From NCBI GenBank assembly GCA_963717725.1, contig CAVQWS010000024.1, positions 66,135-130,134 of the forward strand: a DNA stretch of 64,000 bases, given 5' to 3'. Below, piece after piece: positions 59,640 through 64,000 of the stretch; the first letter of the stretch is position 1, and every line of letters begins with the position of its first letter. The notes under the pieces are model-generated. The model had not been told where the DNA came from. It was given only the letters and a program-made list of their open reading frames with translations, and ran no database searches. Origin of the DNA: AC-32 sp963717725 (lineage in GTDB: Bacteria > Actinomycetota > Thermoleophilia > Gaiellales > Gaiellaceae). Made by a program: the position numbers and the translations under genes.

Positions 59640-60326
59640 TTGCGGCTCGCCGCGTGGCTCGGGTTCGGCGCAGGCGCGCGGCTCGAGGGGCCTGTCGCCG
59701 TCCTCTCGCCGCACCTCGACGACGCCGTGTTCTCGCTAGGGGCCGCGATAGCCGCCGCTCCGGGCGAGGTGCGCGTCGTGACGGTCCTGGCCGGCAACCC
59801 GGGCTCCGAGGAACCGGCCGCGGACTGGGACGCCGCCGCCGGTTTCCGGACCGCCGGCGAGTCGGCTCGGGCCCGGCGGGTCGAGGACGAACGGGCCTGC
59901 CGCGACCTGAGCGCGCGACCGGTCTGGCTGCCGTTCAACGACCACCAATACGCGCGCGGAGGTGACGACGACGAGATCTGGGCCGGGCTCGAGCACGCGC
60001 TGGGCGATGCGGCGACCGTGCTCGTCCCCGGGTTTCCGCTGATGCACGAGGACCACGTCTGGCTCGAGGCGCTCGTGCGCGACCGGGGGCTGCCGGGACG
60101 TCGGGTCGGTCACTACGTCGAGCAGCCGTACGCGGCCGCCTGGACGCCCGGGCCGACCGGGGACTGGCACCCGGCCGGCGCTGCGGCGTGGCACCGGCTC
60201 GCGAAGCTGCACGCCTGCCGGCGCTACTGCTCGCAGCTACCGCTGATGTCTCCCCAGGCGCGCAGCCTCACACGCCTCACGCGGTACGAGGCCGCTCGCG
60301 GCGGGGAAGCGGTGCGGTGGGCCTAG
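59640..60326 (+). CDS. PIG-L family deacetylase
   Basis: The 228-residue protein has the zinc motif VAVLSPHLDDAVFSLGAAIA (HxDD), and FPLMHEDHVWLEALV supplying the third ligand. Members deacetylate GlcNAc-type sugars or glycoconjugates. The TTG start lies 2 nt after the epimerase stop, so it is in the same operon and probably modifies a surface polysaccharide. The 3' end overlaps the convergent methyltransferase by 4 nt. Confidence 0.85.
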   Translation: MRLAAWLGFGAGARLEGPVAVLSPHLDDAVFSLGAAIAAAPGEVRVVTVLAGNPGSEEPAADWDAAAGFRTAGESARARRVEDERACRDLSARPVWLPFNDHQYARGGDDDEIWAGLEHALGDAATVLVPGFPLMHEDHVWLEALVRDRGLPGRRVGHYVEQPYAAAWTPGPTGDWHPAGAAAWHRLAKLHACRRYCSQLPLMSPQARSLTRLTRYEAARGGEAVRWA

Positions 60327-60964
60327 CCCGGGTTCGTGGCGCGCGCGCAGACGACGAGCGGCACGTCCGGGTCGTGATCGCGCAGCCGGTCTGTCCGCAG
60401 CTCCTGCGCCGCCAGGCCGAGCAGGAACGCCGTACAGGCGAGCACGTTCCCGTAGGTGCGCACGTCGACGCGCGCGCCAGGACAGTTCCGCGCGAGCAGC
60501 TCCTCGACGCCGGCGGCAGTGAAGCGCCAATAGTCCCCGTAGGCCCGCTCGACACGCGAGGCTGTCGGCACGGTCAACAGCAGCGTCCCGCCCGGGCGCA
60601 GCGACGACCACGCGGTCGCGAGCGCAACCTCCGGGTATCGGATCAGCTGCAACGTCTGCATCAGCAGGAAGCAGTCGTACGCCCCGGTGGGCAGCGAGCT
60701 CGGCTCGTTCAAATCCGCAACCACCGTCGCCCCGGGGCTGTCAGGGTCGATATCGAGCACGTGTTCGGCCGTGACGCCCGAGCCGAAGCGCCTCGTGTAG
60801 TCAGGGCTCTTCACCTCGAGGACGTCACCGCGGATGTCGCCGCGGTGCTCCTCGAGGAACTCGTCGAAGTAATACCGGTCAACCGGGGTGCCGCGGTCGA
60901 AGCCCCAGTGATCGCTGACGGGCCGCGTCCGCCGCAACGAGATCAACACCGGCAGCCTGACCAT
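60323..60964 (-). CDS. Class I SAM-dependent methyltransferase
   Basis: The 213-residue product includes WGFDRGTPVDRYYFDEFLEE, DVLEVKSPDYTRRFGSGVTA, a motif I-like VLDIDPDSPGATVVADLNE, and AYDCFLLMQTLQLIRYPEVA. This layout is common among methyltransferases of glycan clusters. An upstream GTG would add a few residues. Substrate unknown. Confidence 0.82.
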   Translation of the reverse strand: MVRLPVLISLRRTRPVSDHWGFDRGTPVDRYYFDEFLEEHRGDIRGDVLEVKSPDYTRRFGSGVTAEHVLDIDPDSPGATVVADLNEPSSLPTGAYDCFLLMQTLQLIRYPEVALATAWSSLRPGGTLLLTVPTASRVERAYGDYWRFTAAGVEELLARNCPGARVDVRTYGNVLACTAFLLGLAAQELRTDRLRDHDPDVPLVVCARATNPG

Positions 60965-61015
60965 CGCGGCCGCGCGTCTGGCCCGAACACCGATCACCGG
61001 CTGGAAGCCTAGAGG

Positions 61016-62617
61016 ATGGCGGACCGACGTATCTCCCCGGAGCAGGAAGGCCTCGCCGCCGGTCTGCCCATCGATCACGCGGGCGCCCAGACGGCCGCCG
61101 CAGCAACGACCGGCGCGCGCGTAGTTCGCGGTGGCCTCTGGAAGATGCTCGCGAACGCGCTCCCACAGCTGTATGCGCTCGTGCTTTCGGTCGTGGCCGC
61201 GCGCTACCTGGGGCCGAGCGGGATGGGGCGGCAGAGTTTCATCGCCTTCATCGAAGCCACCACGATCACGCTCCTCTCGGGCAGCTTTTCGCTGGCGCTG
61301 ATGCGCTACATCGGCGAGGCCGTCGGTTCGGGCCGCGCCGGCGCGGCGCGCTGGCTCACGGTCCGGATCCTCTGGATCGAAGTCGTGGCGGCGCTCATCG
61401 GGGGCGGTGTGCTGGTGGTGATCGCCGCGCTCGGAGGCAAGCCGCGCGACGCGTGGCTGCTCGCCGCGCTCGCGGTCGTCAGCAGCATCGTCGCGACCGT
61501 GCCCGGGGCCGTCCTCGCCGGGCTGCAGCGCTGGCGAGATGCGACCATCGCCGGGTTGACCACCGGAGGGGTCGGCGTCGCGGCGGCAATCGTCGTCCTG
61601 TCGCTTGGCGGCCGGATCACCGCGATGTTCGCGGTCGAAGCGATCGTGACGACGCTCGCGCTGCTCTGGACCGGCGCGCTCGCCCGTGGCGCGCTGGGCG
61701 AGCTGCAAACCCGTCCGGCCCCTGCGCCCGACCTGCTCCGGGGGACGGTCCGCTTCGCCATGTTCTCCTTCGGCGGCACGCTCCTCTATCTGATCGTCTG
61801 GCGCCGCTCGGAGTTCTTCTTCCTCCAGCACTATTCGACCGACCGGCAGATCGCCTTCTACTCGATCGCCTACGCGGTCTCGACCGGCGTGGTGCGCCTG
61901 CCGTCGGCGATGGGCGAGGTGCTGGCTCCGGCCGTCGCGACGCTCTTCGGCGCAGGCGCCCACGAGCGGATCCGGACCGGGTTCAGCCGGGCCCTGCGCC
62001 TGCTCGTCCTCGCAACGCTGCCCGTGACAGCTGCGGCTGCGGCACTCGGTCCGGAAGCGGTGCGGCTGATCTGGGGCCAGGCTTACAGTCCGGCAACGGG
62101 ACCGTTCCTGGTCATGGTCGCAGCCTCAGTGCTGACGCCCGTCACCGTGCTCTGCTCGTCGCTGCTCGCCGGGCTCGGGCGAGTCGGCGTTCCCTTTCTG
62201 GCGGAGGCCCTCGCCGCGGGAGTCGACATCGGGGTCGCCTTTGCGCTCGTGCCCCACCACGGCGCGCTCGGAGCCGCGATCGCCAACTCCTGCGCGCTCG
62301 TCGCCTCGGGGCTGCCGCTGCTCGTCTACGCGAGCCGGATCACCGGGCCGCTGGGTGTCCAGCCCGTCGCGCTCGTCCGCGGAGCGGTGCTCGCCGGCGC
62401 GGGCGGTGGCGTCGCCTGGGCAGTCTCCGCGACGCTCGGCGGGGCGCTCGGGCTCGTGCTCGGACTGGTCTGCGGCGCGGCGGTCTTCCTCGGGCTCGCG
62501 CTGGGTATCGGCTTCCTGCCGCGGGCCGACGCAGAGTGGTTGCGCGAGGCGCTCGGCAAGCGCTTCAGCGGGCGGGCCGGTGGCGCGGTGCTCGCACTCG
62601 CGGGCTGGCGTCAGTAG
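61016..62617 (+). CDS. Polysaccharide flippase (MATE/MVF, Wzx-like)
   Basis: The 533-residue membrane protein has about 14 hydrophobic helices and the family N-terminus GLWKMLANALPQLYALVLSV, then VVAARYLGPSGMGRQSFIAF. It probably moves lipid-linked sugar units across the membrane, complementing the glycosylphosphotransferase and the polymerase in this cluster. ATG 61016 lies 51 bp from the divergent methyltransferase start. Confidence 0.88.
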   Translation: MADRRISPEQEGLAAGLPIDHAGAQTAAAATTGARVVRGGLWKMLANALPQLYALVLSVVAARYLGPSGMGRQSFIAFIEATTITLLSGSFSLALMRYIGEAVGSGRAGAARWLTVRILWIEVVAALIGGGVLVVIAALGGKPRDAWLLAALAVVSSIVATVPGAVLAGLQRWRDATIAGLTTGGVGVAAAIVVLSLGGRITAMFAVEAIVTTLALLWTGALARGALGELQTRPAPAPDLLRGTVRFAMFSFGGTLLYLIVWRRSEFFFLQHYSTDRQIAFYSIAYAVSTGVVRLPSAMGEVLAPAVATLFGAGAHERIRTGFSRALRLLVLATLPVTAAAAALGPEAVRLIWGQAYSPATGPFLVMVAASVLTPVTVLCSSLLAGLGRVGVPFLAEALAAGVDIGVAFALVPHHGALGAAIANSCALVASGLPLLVYASRITGPLGVQPVALVRGAVLAGAGGGVAWAVSATLGGALGLVLGLVCGAAVFLGLALGIGFLPRADAEWLREALGKRFSGRAGGAVLALAGWRQ

Positions 62618-63618
62618 CCGGGGCGAGCGAGACGCGAACTCTCCTGTCGCGCGAGGCGGCGGCGCGCTGCGCCCGGTGCGACGGCGGCTCCGGCCGCCTT
62701 AATGCGCGTCGACGCGCCGTAGCCGCTGCCGAGTGCGATGCGCAACAACTGCCCGCGCGCCGACGGATCGCCCTCCGTGAGCGCGGCTTCGGCGGCCGTC
62801 AGCGCCACGGTCCGGCGCCGACGTGCCCGTGACCGCTCGAGCACTGCCCGCTCATCGGAATCGAGGTCGTCGCGGGCGGCCGTCTTCGCCAACGTCTGGA
62901 CGTGACCCTCTGCGTAGGCGACGCGGGACGAGCTGAGGCTGCCCTCCCAGATCCGGTAGACCGCGAGCGGCTCGTAGACGAGGCCCGCGCGGGCGCCGCC
63001 GAGGATCAGACGGATCCAGCAGTCCCAGTCGGCAGTAAAGCGGATCGACTCGTCGAAGCCGCCGACGGCGAGAAACGACTCCCGCCGGATGGCGCAATGC
63101 CCGTGGATGAAGTTGCCGTTGAGGATTGCCCGACGCTGGTCGCCGAGCTCGAAGCGGGAGGCGTCGGCGTAGACGCGGCGGACCGTCTCACCGCCGGCCT
63201 CGACGAACGCATCGGTGGTCACGATGTCCAGATCCGGCCGCGCGGAAGCGAGCTGCCCGAGCGCCTCGAGCCGCTCGGGCAGGTAGAGATCGTCGGCGTC
63301 GAGCAGGACGACAAAGTCGCCGCTCGCCGCCCGTGCGGCCGCGTTCTTGGCGGAGCTCTCGCCGCCGTTCTGCTGGCGCAGGTAGACGATGCGGTCGCGG
63401 AACGGCTCGAGCACACGGGCGGTCCCGTCGGTCGAGCCGTCGTCGCAGACGACGATCTCGTGCGGTGCGACCGTCTGCGCGAGCGCGGACTCGAGCGCCG
63501 CTGCAACGAAGCGCTCGACCTGGTACGCGGCGACCAGCACTGAGAACGAGGGAACGGGCCCGGGCTCGAGCTCACGCTCGGTCGGCGGAACGAGGAACGA
63601 CCCCGAGAAGTCGGTCAT
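62611..63618 (-). CDS. Glycosyltransferase family 2
   Basis: The 335-residue GT-A enzyme has SVLVAAYQVERFVAAALESA, CDDGSTDGTARVLE, the DxD-type LLDADDLYLPERLEAL and the acceptor motif ADWDCWIRLILGGARAG. It probably extends the surface glycan. It is convergent with the flippase (7-nt overlap) and its ATG overlaps the preceding stop (ATGA). Confidence 0.9.
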   Translation of the reverse strand: MTDFSGSFLVPPTERELEPGPVPSFSVLVAAYQVERFVAAALESALAQTVAPHEIVVCDDGSTDGTARVLEPFRDRIVYLRQQNGGESSAKNAAARAASGDFVVLLDADDLYLPERLEALGQLASARPDLDIVTTDAFVEAGGETVRRVYADASRFELGDQRRAILNGNFIHGHCAIRRESFLAVGGFDESIRFTADWDCWIRLILGGARAGLVYEPLAVYRIWEGSLSSSRVAYAEGHVQTLAKTAARDDLDSDERAVLERSRARRRRTVALTAAEAALTEGDPSARGQLLRIALGSGYGASTRIKAAGAAVAPGAARRRLARQESSRLARPGY

Positions 63619-64000
63619 GCCAAGGAAGGCCCGACATGGCCGAGCAGCTCGACGTAACGTGCGTTGCGCGGGCTGCGGGGCAGGCCGAGCGCCGAGATCC
63701 GCTCGCGCTCATCGGCGGCCCACACTGCCAGCGCCGCCAGCACGTACCGGCGCAGATCGACGCCCTCGAGCCCGCTCTCGCGCAGATATCGCTGAAGCGG
63801 CCCCCAGGCCGGCTCGCCGCCGGCGCTGACCGCCCTCACGACCTCGCGGTCCGGCCGATCGCCAGTCGCCATCAGCGCGAGGAAGAGCAGGTCGAGGCCG
63901 GGTGGGCCGTCCTCGTAGGCGTGCTCCCAGTCGGCAACTCCGATCTCGCCGTCCCCGGCGATGAGAATGTTCTTGCGCTGGAAGTCGCCGTGCAGCCGAC
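63615..64000 (-). CDS. Aminoglycoside phosphotransferase (APH)-family kinase, C-terminal part
   Basis: The visible 128 residues begin RLHGDFQRKNILIAGDGEIG (catalytic HGDxxxxN), followed by VADWEHAYEDGPPGLDLLF (metal DW/E) and a helical tail. The N-terminal lobe lies beyond the window edge. In glycan clusters such kinases often phosphorylate sugars or alcohols rather than antibiotics. It overlaps the GT2 start by 4 nt. Confidence 0.8.
   Translation of the reverse strand, partial: RLHGDFQRKNILIAGDGEIGVADWEHAYEDGPPGLDLLFLALMATGDRPDREVVRAVSAGGEPAWGPLQRYLRESGLEGVDLRRYVLAALAVWAADERERISALGLPRSPRNARYVELLGHVGPSLA

Noticed and set aside
63615..64000. Antibiotic resistance kinase
   Set aside because: APH-fold motifs are shared with many sugar and choline kinases; only the C-terminus is visible and the context is glycan synthesis.

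Overview
The window is high-GC bacterial chromosome with dense coding on both strands, many GTG and TTG starts, and 1-13 nt stop/start overlaps inside operons. A CarD regulator, an actinobacterial-type citrate synthase, a biotin carboxylase/BCCP fusion with a carboxyltransferase beta subunit, and a Firmicutes-like SigH next to ClpC/RadA/DisA/IspDF/GltX/CysS genes suggest a deep actinobacterial lineage such as Thermoleophilia (Gaiellales/Solirubrobacterales-like). That placement is an inference from gene content. At least 14 genes lack a Shine-Dalgarno sequence and carry a TAnnnT box 6-9 nt before the start codon, which points to widespread leaderless transcription.

Layout. 1-11.3 kb: central carbon metabolism (citrate synthase divergent from icd-mdh, and sucC-sucD with a methyltransferase between them) mixed with a PDZ-Lon protease, a LapA-like membrane protein, an aminotransferase and a secreted subtilase. 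11.3-21.2 kb: acyl-CoA carboxylase subunits, pgsA, an NlpC/P60 hydrolase, a GGDEF/HD-GYP protein, a polyproline-rich exported protein and a second diguanylate cyclase. 21.2-26.3 kb: sulfur assimilation (Rrf2 regulator, sulfate ABC transporter, Cys/Met PLP enzyme) with a clear promoter. 26.3-30.2 kb: a glycosyltransferase, a TIGR03118-type protein, tRNA-Thr(UGU) and clpP.

30.2-54.0 kb is, on the minus strand, a scattered version of the Bacillus clpC-radA-disA-ispD-ispF-gltX-cysS-rlmB-yacP-sigH block. CarD sits between disA and ispD. Two stretches interrupt it: a small surface-polysaccharide island with a broken rfbF between cysS and gltX, and about 10 kb between gltX and ispF holding an S41 peptidase, an XRE-cupin regulator, a four-subunit pyruvate:ferredoxin oxidoreductase with a GltD-like flavoprotein, and mutY.

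54-64 kb is an exopolysaccharide/cell-surface cluster: polyprenyl glycosylphosphotransferase, LPFTG protein, O-antigen-ligase-like protein, epimerase, PIG-L deacetylase, methyltransferase, flippase, GT2 and the end of an APH-type kinase.

Several conserved genes carry frameshifts (mdh, rlmB, the O-antigen ligase, the epimerase), all repairable by removing single bases; residual sequencing errors are the simplest explanation. The rfbF locus differs: its changes look like deletions and it is fused to an unrelated C-terminus. There is no CRISPR array, rRNA operon, prophage or insertion sequence. I see no strong candidate for a wholly new multi-gene system; the most interesting items are small proteins, candidate operators, a structured leader and unusual operon insertions.
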